Positions 50,127 to 58,887 of a DNA stretch of 64,000 nt are shown here, piece after piece. Source of the stretch: an uncultured Sulfitobacter sp. (GTDB lineage: Bacteria; Pseudomonadota; Alphaproteobacteria; Rhodobacterales; Rhodobacteraceae); NCBI RefSeq assembly GCF_947500075.1, contig NZ_CANMQS010000003.1:310001-374000 (forward strand), read 5' to 3'. The position numbers were made by a program, and so were the translations under genes. The notes below the pieces were generated by a model that saw nothing but the letters and a program-made list of their open reading frames with translations, searched no databases and was not told where the DNA came from. Position 1 is the stretch's first letter. Every line of letters begins with the position of its first letter.

Positions 50127-51023
50127 ATGTCCGAGATTCCGATGACCACCAACTTCGACACTGAAAAATCCCAAGCCTCAAACTGGTTCCGGCAACTGCG
50201 CGACGACATCGTGGCCGGTTTCCATGCGTTGGAAGACCGTCATGCCGCTGATGCGCCTGCGGGACGGTTTGAAGTGCGCAAGACCAGCCGCACCTCGGAT
50301 GACGGATCCGATGCGGGCGGCGGAGAGATGAGCGTGATGCGCGGCGGTCGGGTGTTTGAGAAGGTGGGGGTCAATATATCCACCGTGTTTGGCACGCTGG
50401 CCCCGCGCGCGCAGGCGGCGATGGCAGCGCGCAAGGGGATACCCGGGATGGCGGATGATCCGCGGTTCTGGGCCTCGGGCATCTCCCTGGTGGCGCATAT
50501 GCAGAACCCCCATGCGCCGGCGGTGCATATGAACACGCGCATGTTCTGGACCCCCCATGCCTGGTGGTTTGGCGGCGGGGCGGATCTGAATCCCTGTATC
50601 GAATATGACGAAGACACCGCGCATTTTCATGGGGAGATGAAAGGTGCGTGTGATCCGCATGGCGATACGCTTTATGATGAGCTGAAGGCCTGGGCGGATG
50701 AGTATTTCTATATCCCGCACCGCAAACGCGCGCGGGGTGTGGGCGGGATTTTCTATGATGACCGCAACACCGGCGATTGGGCGGCGGATTTCGCGCTGAC
50801 CCGCGATGTGGGATCGGCCTTCCTGCCGTCTTATGTGCCTCTGGTGGACAAACGCCACCCGACCGAATGGTCAGAAGAGGACAAGGAAACGCAATTGCGC
50901 CATCGCGGGCTTTATGCGGAGTACAACCTTGTCTACGACCGGGGCACCAAATTCGGGCTGGAAACCGGGCATGATCCGGAAGCTGTCCTGATGAGCCTGC
51001 CGCCTGTCGCGAAGTGGCACTAA
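50127..51023 (+). CDS. hemF: oxygen-dependent coproporphyrinogen III oxidase
   Basis: Cytosolic enzyme of 298 residues converting coproporphyrinogen III to protoporphyrinogen IX with O2, for haem and bacteriochlorophyll synthesis. The family signature is continuous: GRVFEKVGVNISTVFG, NPHAPAVHMNTRMFWT, WWFGGGADLNPCIEYDED, RARGVGGIFYDDRNTGDW, RGLYAEYNLVYDRGTKFGLE and ESL-like end VLMSLPPVAKWH. An in-frame ATG at 50142 (MTTNFDTEK) is an equally good start. Monocistronic. Confidence 0.97.
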   Translation: MSEIPMTTNFDTEKSQASNWFRQLRDDIVAGFHALEDRHAADAPAGRFEVRKTSRTSDDGSDAGGGEMSVMRGGRVFEKVGVNISTVFGTLAPRAQAAMAARKGIPGMADDPRFWASGISLVAHMQNPHAPAVHMNTRMFWTPHAWWFGGGADLNPCIEYDEDTAHFHGEMKGACDPHGDTLYDELKAWADEYFYIPHRKRARGVGGIFYDDRNTGDWAADFALTRDVGSAFLPSYVPLVDKRHPTEWSEEDKETQLRHRGLYAEYNLVYDRGTKFGLETGHDPEAVLMSLPPVAKWH

Positions 51024-51042
51024 ACCCTGCAATAGAGCCGCA

Positions 51043-52188
51043 TCACGCCACCTGATTGCCCGCCGACCAGACACCCCGCACCAGCGGGGCGCGGCCCATG
51101 CGGCCAAAACGGACCAGATCGGCACGCTGACCTTCGCGCAGAGTGCCCCGGTCCGTCAGGCCGGCGTGCTGCGCGGGCGCGGATGTGACCGTGGCCATGC
51201 CCCGCGCCATGTCGTCCCATTGATCGGCCAGCAACAAGGCCCCCATCAGCAGTGACGCGGGCACATAGTCAGACGACAGCACATCCAGCAGATCAAACTG
51301 CGCCAGTTCGGAGGCGGCGACATTGCCGGAGTGTGACCCACCCCGCACCAGATTGGGCGCGCCCATGATCGTGGCAATGTGTTTGTCGGCGCAGGCCTCT
51401 GCCGCCTCAACAGTGGTCGGGAATTCAGCCAGCTTGATGCCGTAGGCATGGCTTTGGGCGACCTGATTTGCGGTGGTGTCATCATGGCTGGCCAGCACCG
51501 CACCGAAGCGCGCGGCGGCCTTGACGGCGGCCTTCTCATTCGCCACGCCGTATGTCGTTTGCAGCCCGCGCAGGAAATCGCAGTACTCGGCAAAACCGTC
51601 GCGCGGCATGTTGTTCTTGGTGCAGACGTAGTCTTCGAACTTTTTCAGGTCGCGGAATTGTCGCTGCCCCGGCGTGTGATCCATCAGGGAGACGATGCCG
51701 ACGCGGTCATCGGGACCAAATTCGTCAATCTCTTCGACAAGGGTTTCGGAACAGACCTCCGCCCGAAGGTGGATATGGTGGCTGATTTTCAGATGGCCGG
51801 CACTGCGCATCTCAAGGATTTCATCCGCCATGCCACGTGCGTATTTGTTGTACCGTTTCAGCGCGTGGGAGTGGATGGACCCGACACGGATGGCATCGAA
51901 GACCGTGGTGATCCCGGTGCCTGCAAGCTCCCGATCATGGGCGACAATGGCGGCGCGGTGGGGCCAGTCCACATTGGGGCGCGGTTTCATGTGGCGTTCA
52001 AGGTTGTCGGTGTGCAGTTCGATCAAACCGGGAGACAGGTAGTCCCCTTCGCAATCCACCGCACCGGGGGGCACTGCGCCACCACCATCGACATGTGTGA
52101 TCACGCCGTCGCGGATCACCACCGCCCCTGTGACCACGTCATCCGGCAGAACCAGTTTGGCATTGGCGAGGATCGTTTCTTTTGTCAT
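51043..52188 (-). CDS. phnM: alpha-D-ribose 1-methylphosphonate 5-triphosphate diphosphatase
   Basis: Amidohydrolase-fold enzyme of 381 residues that removes pyrophosphate from RPnTP before the C-P lyase step. Metal site in LSPGLIELHTDNLERHMKPR; further motifs FDAIRVGSIHSHALKRY, VGIVSLMDHTPGQRQF, LASHDDTTANQVAQSHAYGI and SDYVPASLLMGALLLADQ. Start at 52188 (MTKETILANAK). Here it is separate from phnGHIJKLN, with the plus-strand DUF1045 gene between. Confidence 0.96.
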   Translation of the reverse strand: MTKETILANAKLVLPDDVVTGAVVIRDGVITHVDGGGAVPPGAVDCEGDYLSPGLIELHTDNLERHMKPRPNVDWPHRAAIVAHDRELAGTGITTVFDAIRVGSIHSHALKRYNKYARGMADEILEMRSAGHLKISHHIHLRAEVCSETLVEEIDEFGPDDRVGIVSLMDHTPGQRQFRDLKKFEDYVCTKNNMPRDGFAEYCDFLRGLQTTYGVANEKAAVKAAARFGAVLASHDDTTANQVAQSHAYGIKLAEFPTTVEAAEACADKHIATIMGAPNLVRGGSHSGNVAASELAQFDLLDVLSSDYVPASLLMGALLLADQWDDMARGMATVTSAPAQHAGLTDRGTLREGQRADLVRFGRMGRAPLVRGVWSAGNQVA

Positions 52189-52234
52189 GTCACTGTCACG
52201 CTTTTGGGCCACCAAAGAGGTGGCGGAGGGAAGA

Positions 52235-52909
52235 ATGTACGACCGATATGCGATCTATTTCACGCCCCAGGGCGACCTGGCCGCCCTGGGGGCGGCTTGG
52301 CTGGGTTGGGATGTGGCACAGGGGCGTGCCGTCACGCATCCGGATGTGGGTGGTCTGGATGTGGCTGCGATCACGCAGACGCCGCGCAAGTACGGGCTGC
52401 ATGGGACGATCAAACCGCCGTTTGTCCTGGCAGAGGGCATGACGGCGGACGCCTTGATGGCGCAGACAGATGCCTTGTGCCGGACCCTTGCGCCCGTCAC
52501 GCTGGACGGGCTGGAACTGGCTGCGCTGGGACGGTTTCTGGCGCTGGTGCCCGTTGGCGATCAATCCGCGCTGGCAGCTTTGGCCGGAGAGGTTGTGCAG
52601 CAACTGGATGGGTTTCGGGCCATGCCCTCGGAGGCAGAGCTGGCGCGCCGCAGGCAGGCCAATCTGACGCCCGCACAGGACGCGCATCTGGTGCGCTGGG
52701 GTTACCCCTATGTGCTGGACCAGTTCCGGTTTCACATCACGCTGAGTTCGAAATTGCCGAAGGCGCAGGTCACACAGGTTCGGCAGGCCATCACGCCGCT
52801 TTTCGCGCCGCATCTGGGTGTGCCGTTTGAGATTGGCAGTCTGACGCTGGCCGGGCAGCGCGCCGATGGGATGTTCGAGGAAATCCATCGCTACGCCCTT
52901 GCCGGGTAG
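52235..52909 (+). CDS. DUF1045 phosphonate-cluster protein, 2H phosphoesterase-like
   Basis: Protein of 224 residues with two H-x-T motifs (YGLHGTIKPPF and FRFHITLSSKL), the mark of 2H phosphoesterases. The family (TIGR03223/DUF1045) is found almost only in C-P lyase gene clusters; I infer cleavage of a cyclic ribose phosphate, but no activity can be assigned from sequence. GGAGGGAAGA precedes ATG 52235. Transcribed against phnN (3' ends overlap by 19 bases) and divergently from phnM across 46 bases. Confidence 0.9.
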   Translation: MYDRYAIYFTPQGDLAALGAAWLGWDVAQGRAVTHPDVGGLDVAAITQTPRKYGLHGTIKPPFVLAEGMTADALMAQTDALCRTLAPVTLDGLELAALGRFLALVPVGDQSALAALAGEVVQQLDGFRAMPSEAELARRRQANLTPAQDAHLVRWGYPYVLDQFRFHITLSSKLPKAQVTQVRQAITPLFAPHLGVPFEIGSLTLAGQRADGMFEEIHRYALAG

Positions 52910-53433
52910 AGGTGGTTGAGAATGTCGGTGATCGTCTGGCTCAATGGGCCAGAATTATCCTGTGTTAGAGCCGATATGTCCGCTGGCAGAGGTTGATCTG
53001 CACGTTCCAGCCGCGCGGCGATATCCGCGATGGATTCGCGGCCCCGCGCGGTCAGACGCTGGGCCAGAACCTCGCGCTCGGCAGTCAGGTTGAGGGTGAT
53101 CATACCCGGAAAAACCTCCTGCGCCTTGCCAAGCATCCCGCGCGACAGGTTGGCCAGCACGTCATGGCCTGCATTCAGGTCCGCCCTGACAGTCGCGGGA
53201 ATGCCGTAGTGCAGGCCATGGGCGAACCAGTTGAGCGCGAAGGCGCCGCTGGCCTCCATCTGCGCGAAGGTCTCTGGCGTGACGCCGTCAAAATCCTCCC
53301 CCCCCGCATCACTGGGTCGGGTCACGACGCGCCGCGCCAGCCGCATGTCAGGGCGCGCGGCCACCAGCGCCCGCATCACGGAATCCTTGCCCACGCCCGA
53401 AGGGCCGACAACAGCGATCAGACGGCCCGTCAT
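52891..53433 (-). CDS. phnN: ribose 1,5-bisphosphate phosphokinase
   Basis: Guanylate kinase-fold protein of 180 residues. P-loop VVGPSGVGKDSVMRALV, then VTRPSDAGGEDFDGVTPETF. PhnN phosphorylates ribose 1,5-bisphosphate to PRPP after C-P lyase releases the cyclic product. Its ATG overlaps the phnL stop by four bases. Last gene of phnGHI-JKLN. Confidence 0.95.
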   Translation of the reverse strand: MTGRLIAVVGPSGVGKDSVMRALVAARPDMRLARRVVTRPSDAGGEDFDGVTPETFAQMEASGAFALNWFAHGLHYGIPATVRADLNAGHDVLANLSRGMLGKAQEVFPGMITLNLTAEREVLAQRLTARGRESIADIAARLERADQPLPADISALTQDNSGPLSQTITDILNHLYPARA

Positions 53434-54122
53434 GCCGGGACGCTTTGCGCGCCGGGGGTGAAACAGGTGACATCGACCACCCGGTCGCAGATGCGGTCGC
53501 GGGCGGCCGTGTCATGGAAGATGCCCAGGATGGCCGCACCGCGCGCCTTCGCTTCCTCGATCAGGGTCAGCACAGTGTCGCGGTTGGTGGCATCGAGGCT
53601 GGCAGTGGGTTCATCCAGCAGCAGCGCGGGGTAAGGGTAGGCAAAGCCACGGGCGATGTTGACGCGCTGTTGCTCCCCACCAGAGAAGGTCGTGGGGCTG
53701 AGCATCCAAAGCCGTTCAGGGATGTTCAGGCGGGCCAGCAGGTCACCGGCGGTCTGGAGCGCCTCAGCTTCCGTTGTGCCGGTGCTGAGCAATGGGTCTG
53801 CCACGACGTTCAGCGTGGGCACACGGGGGACCACCCGCAGAAACTGGCTGACGTAGCCCAGCGTATGGCGGCGCAGATCGAGAATCTGGCGGGGATCAGC
53901 CTGCGCGACATCGGTGTCGCCCACAAAGATGCGACCCGAGGCAGCAAGGTAGTTGCCGTAAATCATCCGCATCAGGGTCGATTTCCCTGCGCCAGAGGCA
54001 CCCGTCAGGGCGACACATTCGCCGGGTTCGACATGCAGCTGCGCATCCTGCATCACCTTGATCACCGCAGCGCCCTGATTGTGCAGCGTGAAGGTCTTGG
54101 AGACGTTTTCAATCGCGATCAT
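53430..54122 (-). CDS. phnL: PhnL, C-P lyase complex ABC-type protein
   Basis: Non-transport ABC ATPase of 230 residues, part of the nucleosidase step with PhnGHI. Walker [19 protein letters not shown], signature TTFSGGEQQRVNIARGFAY, Walker B LLLDEPTASLDATN. The start is taken at the second ATG, 54122, because AAGGA is six bases before it; the ATG at 54128 overlaps that site. Nine bases follow the phnK stop codon. Confidence 0.95.
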   Translation of the reverse strand: MIAIENVSKTFTLHNQGAAVIKVMQDAQLHVEPGECVALTGASGAGKSTLMRMIYGNYLAASGRIFVGDTDVAQADPRQILDLRRHTLGYVSQFLRVVPRVPTLNVVADPLLSTGTTEAEALQTAGDLLARLNIPERLWMLSPTTFSGGEQQRVNIARGFAYPYPALLLDEPTASLDATNRDTVLTLIEEAKARGAAILGIFHDTAARDRICDRVVDVTCFTPGAQSVPA

Positions 54123-54131
54123 GGTCATTCC

Positions 54132-54902
54132 TTACACCTGCAAAACAGAGGACACGAGGAGTTGCGTATAGGCGTGCTGGGGATCATCCAGCACCTGATC
54201 GGTCAGCCCGTTTTCCACCACATGGCCCGATTTCATCACCATCAGCCGGTCCGCCAGCAGGCGCACCACGGCAAGGTCATGGGTGACGATGATCGCGCTC
54301 AACCCCATCTCACGCACCAGCCCGCGGAGCAGGTCCAGCAGACGCGCCTGCACGCTGACATCCAGCCCGCCGGTGGGTTCGTCCATGAACACCAGCCGCG
54401 GGCCCGTCACCAGATTGCGGGCGATTTGCAGGCGTTGCTGCATCCCGCCGGAAAAGGCGGTGGGGCGGTCGTCGATGCGGTCGGCGTCAATCTCCACCCG
54501 GCCCAGCCAATCCGTGGCGGTGCTGCGGATATCGCCGTAGTGGCGCGCGCCCACGGCCATCAGGCGTTCGCCCACATTGCCACCCGCGCTGACATTCATC
54601 CGCAGACCATCCCGCGCGTGTTGGTGGACAAAGGCCCAATCGGTGCGGCCCAGCATCCGGCGTTCCGGTTCGGACATGGTGACAGTGTCGCGCAGCCCGT
54701 CGGTGCGGGTGTCGAATTTGACTGCGCCCCGGTCGGGGGGCAGATGCCCTGCAAGGCAGTTCAACAGTGTCGATTTGCCGGATCCGCTTTCACCAACGAT
54801 CCCCATGACTTCGCCGGGATAAAGGTCAAAGGTAACATCCGTGCACCCGATCCGGGGGCCGTAAAATTTGGCGATATTCTCGACTTGCAACAAGGGGGTC
54901 AT
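54132..54902 (-). CDS. phnK: PhnK, C-P lyase complex ABC-type protein
   Basis: ABC ATPase of 256 residues that docks on the PhnGHIJ core. Walker A IVGESGSGKSTLLNCLAG, signature AFSGGMQQRLQIARNLVTG, Walker B LVFMDEPTGGLDVSVQA. Start at 54902 overlapping the phnJ stop (ATGA). It is related to peptide-transporter ATPases but has no membrane partner here, as usual for PhnK. Confidence 0.95.
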   Translation of the reverse strand: MTPLLQVENIAKFYGPRIGCTDVTFDLYPGEVMGIVGESGSGKSTLLNCLAGHLPPDRGAVKFDTRTDGLRDTVTMSEPERRMLGRTDWAFVHQHARDGLRMNVSAGGNVGERLMAVGARHYGDIRSTATDWLGRVEIDADRIDDRPTAFSGGMQQRLQIARNLVTGPRLVFMDEPTGGLDVSVQARLLDLLRGLVREMGLSAIIVTHDLAVVRLLADRLMVMKSGHVVENGLTDQVLDDPQHAYTQLLVSSVLQV

Positions 54903-55729
54903 GCGGCGTCCTCCCTGCGGGCTGCGCAAAAGTCGGTGTCGGAGCACATGAACATGCGCCCGCCTTCATCATCGACAATCAGTTCGTCCAGATAGCTTGT
55001 GGTTGAGCCACACAGGTCACAGGCGTGGTCGGCCTTGCTGGCTTCAAACGGGTGATCCTCAAAATCAAGGCTGACCACCTGCGTGTAGGGCGGCACCGCG
55101 TAGATGCGTTGTTCACGGCCTGCGCCAAACAGCTGGATCCCAGCCATGTTGAGCTTGGGGTTGTCGAACTTGGGGATCGGGGAGGGGTCCATGACATAGC
55201 GCCCTTCGACCTTCACCGGATAGGCATAGGCGGTGGCGATGGCGCCATGCTGGCTGATGTCTTCGTAGAGTTTGACGTGCATCAACCCGTATTCCTCAAG
55301 CGCGTGCATCTTGCGGGTCTCCACCTCCGACGGCTCCAGAAAGCGCAGGGGTTCGGGAATTGGGACCTGGTAGACGAGGATCTGATCCTCGGTCAGGTCC
55401 GTTTCGGGAATGCGGTGGCGGGTCTGGATGACGGAGGCCTTGGCGGTCTTCTCGGTTACGGCCACGCCAGCGGTTTTCTCAAAAAACCGCCTGATAGAGA
55501 CTGCATTGGTGGTGTCATCCGCCCCCTGATCAATCACCTTGAAGGTGTCATCCGGGGTCAGAACAGCAGCAGATACCTGCACGCCTCCCGTGCCCCAGCC
55601 ATAGGGCATCGGCATTTCCCGGCTGGCAAAAGGCACCTGATAGCCCGGCACTGCCAACCCTTTGAGGATCGCGCGGCGGATCATGCGTTTGGTTTGCTCA
55701 TCAAGGTAGGCAAAGTTGTAATCGGTCAT
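54899..55729 (-). CDS. phnJ: alpha-D-ribose 1-methylphosphonate 5-phosphate C-P lyase
   Basis: Radical SAM enzyme of 276 residues that breaks the carbon-phosphorus bond and releases an alkane (methane from methylphosphonate). Four Cys near the C-terminus (237, 240, 262, 268) are spaced C-x2-C-x21-C-x5-C in CDLCGSTTSY... MFMCSDTDFC, the PhnJ [4Fe-4S] pattern. N-terminal motifs: REMPMPYGWGTGGVQVSAAV and IRRFFEKTAGVAV. phnI lies 244 bases upstream because a plus-strand small gene occupies the spacer. Confidence 0.97.
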   Translation of the reverse strand: MTDYNFAYLDEQTKRMIRRAILKGLAVPGYQVPFASREMPMPYGWGTGGVQVSAAVLTPDDTFKVIDQGADDTTNAVSIRRFFEKTAGVAVTEKTAKASVIQTRHRIPETDLTEDQILVYQVPIPEPLRFLEPSEVETRKMHALEEYGLMHVKLYEDISQHGAIATAYAYPVKVEGRYVMDPSPIPKFDNPKLNMAGIQLFGAGREQRIYAVPPYTQVVSLDFEDHPFEASKADHACDLCGSTTSYLDELIVDDEGGRMFMCSDTDFCAARREDAA

Positions 55730-55791
55730 GGTGCGGCCCTATTTGTGCGCGACGGTGGGGCCGACCGCATCTGATGGAAAGGCTGAAGGGA

Positions 55792-55968
55792 ATGGAATGG
55801 ATTGCCTACGCGATGATCGCGTTTCTGGTTGTCTCGCTCGTGGTAAGGGAAGTTGCCTGGCACAGGTTGCCGCAGAAACACTGGCTGAACCGCGCGCACA
55901 GCAAGGGGGACGGCGGTGGCGTCATGGGCGGCAGCGACAGTTGTGGCGGGGATGGCGGCGGCGATTGA
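55792..55968 (+). CDS. small membrane protein antisense within the phn operon
   Basis: Plus-strand gene of 58 residues in the phnJ-phnI spacer. One membrane helix (about 2-20, EWIAYAMIAFLVVSLVVREV), a short basic stretch, then a Gly/Asp-rich tail with one Cys (GGVMGGSDSCGGDGGGD). ATG 55792 has GAAAGG about ten bases upstream; 55774 is an in-frame alternative adding six residues. The composition resembles small Gly-rich-tailed proteins common in roseobacters. It exactly fills the only large gap in phnGHIJKLN. Function unknown. Confidence 0.6.
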   Translation: MEWIAYAMIAFLVVSLVVREVAWHRLPQKHWLNRAHSKGDGGGVMGGSDSCGGDGGGD

Positions 55969-55973
55969 GCGGG

Positions 55974-57059
55974 TCATTCGGCGGCCTCCTGCGCCTGGCC
56001 CATCGCCTCGCGGCGCAGCTTGCGGATCAGTTCCAGTTCAGATTGGAAATCCACATAGTGGGGCAATTTGATGTGCTCCAGGAACCCGGTCGCCTGAATG
56101 TTGTCCGCGTGGTAGAGGACAAATTCCTCATCCTGCGCCGGCGCGCCGAGGTCGTCTTCGCCAAGCTCTTTCCAGCGCAAGGCCCGGTCCACCAGCGCCA
56201 TGGAGATCGCCTTGCGCTCTGACAGCCCAAAGACAAGACCATAGCCACGGGTGAACTGAGGCGGTTCGGTTTTTGAGCCCTGAAACTGGTTCACGGTCTC
56301 GCATTCGGTCAATTCGACCTCTCCGATCTCAATCGAAAATCCCAGTTCGGGGATCTCCATCTCAACCGGCACGGTGCCGATGCGCAGCTCCGCCACGAAG
56401 GCGTGATTGCGGGCGTAGCCGCGCTGGGTAGAATAGGCCATGCCAAGGATAAAACCCTCATCGCCCCGCGTTAGGGACTGTAGCCGCAGCGCCCGGTCCG
56501 CTGGCAGCTCCAGTGGCGTGCGGGTCAGGTCGGGGGGGATGTCCTCCCCTGTGGGTTCAGGCTGGATCAGGTCCTCACGGTTGAGGAAATCCATGATGTG
56601 AGGCGTCGCGGCATCGGGTGCGGGTGCTTCGGGAGCCGGGTCGACCTCCCCTTCGGCGGCCAGTTTGAAATCCAGCAGGCGGTGGGTGTAGTCGAACGTC
56701 GGGCCCAGCACCTGCCCGCCCGGTGCATCCTTGAACGTGGCAGACACGCGGCGGTCGCAGGCCATCTGCTCCGTCTCGACCGGCTCTGACCCACCGAAAC
56801 GGGGCAGCGTGGTGCGGTAGGCGCGCAGCAGAAAGATCGCCTCGATCATGTCCCCGCGCGCCTGTTTGATCGCCAGCGCGGCAAGGTCGGGGTCATAGAG
56901 CGACCCTTCGGCCATCACGCGGTTCACGGCGAGGCTGAGCTGCTCGCGGATCTGCGCGATGGAGAGTTCAGCGATGGACGTATCCCCGCGCCGTTCCTCC
57001 GCCAGCCATGCGTGGGCATTGTCGATGGCGCGTTCGCCACCCTTTACGGCCACATACAT
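55974..57059 (-). CDS. phnI: PhnI, C-P lyase core complex subunit
   Basis: Protein of 361 residues; with PhnGHL it exchanges the base of ATP for phosphonate to make ribose 1-methylphosphonate 5-triphosphate, and alone acts as a purine nucleosidase. Family stretches MYVAVKGGERAIDNAHAWLA, LSLAVNRVMAEGSLYDPDLA, IFLLRAYRTTLPRFG, QSLTRGDEGFILGMAYSTQR and HVDFQSELELIRKLR-like VDFQSELELIRKLRRE. Its ATG shares one base with the phnH stop. Confidence 0.96.
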   Translation of the reverse strand: MYVAVKGGERAIDNAHAWLAEERRGDTSIAELSIAQIREQLSLAVNRVMAEGSLYDPDLAALAIKQARGDMIEAIFLLRAYRTTLPRFGGSEPVETEQMACDRRVSATFKDAPGGQVLGPTFDYTHRLLDFKLAAEGEVDPAPEAPAPDAATPHIMDFLNREDLIQPEPTGEDIPPDLTRTPLELPADRALRLQSLTRGDEGFILGMAYSTQRGYARNHAFVAELRIGTVPVEMEIPELGFSIEIGEVELTECETVNQFQGSKTEPPQFTRGYGLVFGLSERKAISMALVDRALRWKELGEDDLGAPAQDEEFVLYHADNIQATGFLEHIKLPHYVDFQSELELIRKLRREAMGQAQEAAE

Positions 57060-57619
57060 CAGCTGACCCTCGTGCTGCGGGGCAGGGCCGCGATGCGGCT
57101 GCCACTGGTGAAGATGAAGTCGAGACCCAATGGGAAATGACGGCGGTTGGCCTGGAAGGCTTCCGTTTCCGGCAGGGACAGGCGCGCTGCGTCCTTGATC
57201 CCCGGCCCTTGCAGCGTAGCGCCCTGCTGGCTGAACGCGTCACGCTCAATGATCAATGTGGTGGAGCGGTCGGGGTATTCCGAAGTGCCCAGCGGGAACG
57301 CGGGCAGCGGCAAGTCATCCCATGTGCCAACAGCGAAAGCGGCTTTGTCAGGGGCGACCAGCGGCGCACCGGTGTGGAAAGTGATCCAGTCACGGATAGA
57401 AGCGGTGTCATGGCCGCCTGCCAGATGCACTGGCGTCTCCGGATCGCAGAGGGTCAGCAGCACGGCGCCGGCGGCAACCGACAGGGGCGCGGGTGGGGCG
57501 GTGCCGGTGATGTCCTCGATCGTGCCGGGGCGGGCCATCACGCGCATGATCGCACGGAAGGCCTGTGCAGCATCGACGGGGGCGTTGGCATATCCGCCTT
57601 CAAGGGCTTGCGTGTCCAT
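57059..57619 (-). CDS. phnH: PhnH, C-P lyase core complex subunit
   Basis: Protein of 186 residues, a PLP-transferase-like fold without PLP, scaffolding PhnGHIJ. Conserved stretches: YANAPVDAAQAFRAIMRVMA, LTLCDPETPVHLAGG, WITFHTGAPLV and FPLGLDFIFTSGSRIAALPR near the C-terminus. Starts at ATG 57619, sharing one base with the phnG stop (TGATG). Confidence 0.95.
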   Translation of the reverse strand: MDTQALEGGYANAPVDAAQAFRAIMRVMARPGTIEDITGTAPPAPLSVAAGAVLLTLCDPETPVHLAGGHDTASIRDWITFHTGAPLVAPDKAAFAVGTWDDLPLPAFPLGTSEYPDRSTTLIIERDAFSQQGATLQGPGIKDAARLSLPETEAFQANRRHFPLGLDFIFTSGSRIAALPRSTRVS

Positions 57620-58074
57620 CAATCCTCTCCTCTGACCATGGTGAAGAAATCCACCTTGGTGGCCGCAGCCTTGGCGGCGCGGGTGGCTTTGCCTGCCTTC
57701 ATTTCAGTCTCCAACGGGTCGATGATGCGGGTCTGGATCGTCTCTGCCTGATCCGTCTGCATCAGTGCGTCGATCAAGGCGGCCTGTGTGGCTTTGTCCT
57801 TGTCGCGCCCCTGCACGTAAGCGTGGCCATCCGCGCCCGTGGACAGGCGGACAGAGCAGCGGGTCACGGTCATCTCTCCGAGATTGAAGGCCGCCCCCTT
57901 TGCGCCCGCGCGGCCCCGGACCATGACGGCACCCACTTCGGGTGCGCGCAGGAACTGATGTTCAGGCGACGGACCGTTCTGCGCCCACAGATCGGCAAGA
58001 CGTTTGGCCGGTGCCTTGGCCAGCAGGCTCATCCAGGCTTTGCGGGCGGCGGGATCAATTTGTGTTTGCGACAT
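57619..58074 (-). CDS. phnG: PhnG, C-P lyase core complex subunit
   Basis: Small core subunit of 151 residues: ARKAWMSLLAKAPAKRLADL, RAPEVGAVMVRGRAGAKGAA, FNLGEMTVTRCSVRL. Start at 58074 with AAGGTG five bases upstream. First gene of phnGHI-JKLN; a palindromic site lies immediately upstream and the repressor gene phnF is divergent. Confidence 0.95.
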   Translation of the reverse strand: MSQTQIDPAARKAWMSLLAKAPAKRLADLWAQNGPSPEHQFLRAPEVGAVMVRGRAGAKGAAFNLGEMTVTRCSVRLSTGADGHAYVQGRDKDKATQAALIDALMQTDQAETIQTRIIDPLETEMKAGKATRAAKAAATKVDFFTMVRGED

Positions 58075-58090
58075 TAGACACCTTGCAGAC

Positions 58091-58118
58091 TTGTCTAGCA
58101 TTCTATACAACTAGACAA
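58091..58118. promoter_or_regulatory. putative PhnF operator between phnG and phnF
   Basis: TTGTCTAG (58091-58098) and CTAGACAA (58111-58118) are perfect 8-bp inverted arms 12 bases apart; the space between contains the A/T-rich TTCTATACAA. A partial extra arm (TTAGACA) lies at 58074-58080. The position in the 102-base divergent spacer fits repression of both phnG and phnF. Confidence 0.7.
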
Positions 58119-58176
58119 ATCATGGCGGAGCGCCCGCCGAAACGCAATCCTTTTGCAGATGAAATTTTTGTAACAG

Positions 58177-58887
58177 ATGCCCCGCACGCCAATCTGGAAA
58201 TCCATTGAAGCCATCCTGACCAAGCAGATCGCCGGGGGCGAATATGCGCCCGGAGACCAGTTGCCGACGGAGGCTGCTTTGGCCGCGCGGTTTGGGGTGA
58301 ACAGGCACACCGTCCGGCGCGCGCTGGGACAGATGGCGGAGGCCGGGCTGGTGCATGCCCGGCGCGGTGCGGGCGTGTTTGTGGCCACCAGGCCCACGGA
58401 TTATCCCATCGGATCACGGGTGCGGTTTCATCAGAACGTGCTGGCCGCAGGGCGCACACCCGCCAAGGAGATCCTGTCCCTTGAAACACGGGCCGCTGGC
58501 GGCAAGGAACGTAAACTGCTCAAGTTAGAGCCTGATATGCAGGTACACGTGCTTGAAGGCCTGTCGCTGGCGGATGGCGCGCCGATGGCGGTCTTTCGCA
58601 GCGTGTTCCCCGCCGCCCCCTTCCCCAACCTGCCTGCGTATCTGCGCGAAACGCGGTCTGTCACGGCGGCTTTGGCGCTGTCCGGGGTTGAGGATTACAC
58701 GCGCGCGTCAACGCGGCTCACTGCGAAACTCGCGGGGCCCATGCAGGCCCTGCATCTGCGCATCCCGCAGGGCGCACCGATCCTGCGGTCGGTCGGTGTG
58801 AACGTGGATCTGGATGGCATCCCGGTGGAGTTGGGCCATACTTGGTTTGCCGGGGACCGGGTCACGCTGACGCTGAGCGAGGACTAG
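58177..58887 (+). CDS. phnF: GntR/HutC family regulator of phosphonate metabolism
   Basis: Regulator of 236 residues: GntR winged helix (about 4-70: YAPGDQLPTEAALAARFGVN, RHTVRRALGQMAEAGLVHAR) then a UTRA effector domain (about 90-230: QVHVLEGLSLADGAPMAVFR). PhnF-type proteins repress phn genes. No convincing ribosome binding site precedes the ATG, and the A/T-rich leader suggests weak expression. Its 3' end overlaps the convergent hexapeptide-transferase gene by four bases. Confidence 0.92.
   Translation: MPRTPIWKSIEAILTKQIAGGEYAPGDQLPTEAALAARFGVNRHTVRRALGQMAEAGLVHARRGAGVFVATRPTDYPIGSRVRFHQNVLAAGRTPAKEILSLETRAAGGKERKLLKLEPDMQVHVLEGLSLADGAPMAVFRSVFPAAPFPNLPAYLRETRSVTAALALSGVEDYTRASTRLTAKLAGPMQALHLRIPQGAPILRSVGVNVDLDGIPVELGHTWFAGDRVTLTLSED

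Noticed and set aside
53445..54995. 516-codon plus-strand frame opposite phnL and phnK
   Set aside because: Antisense shadow of two clear ABC ATPases with biased His/Gln composition.
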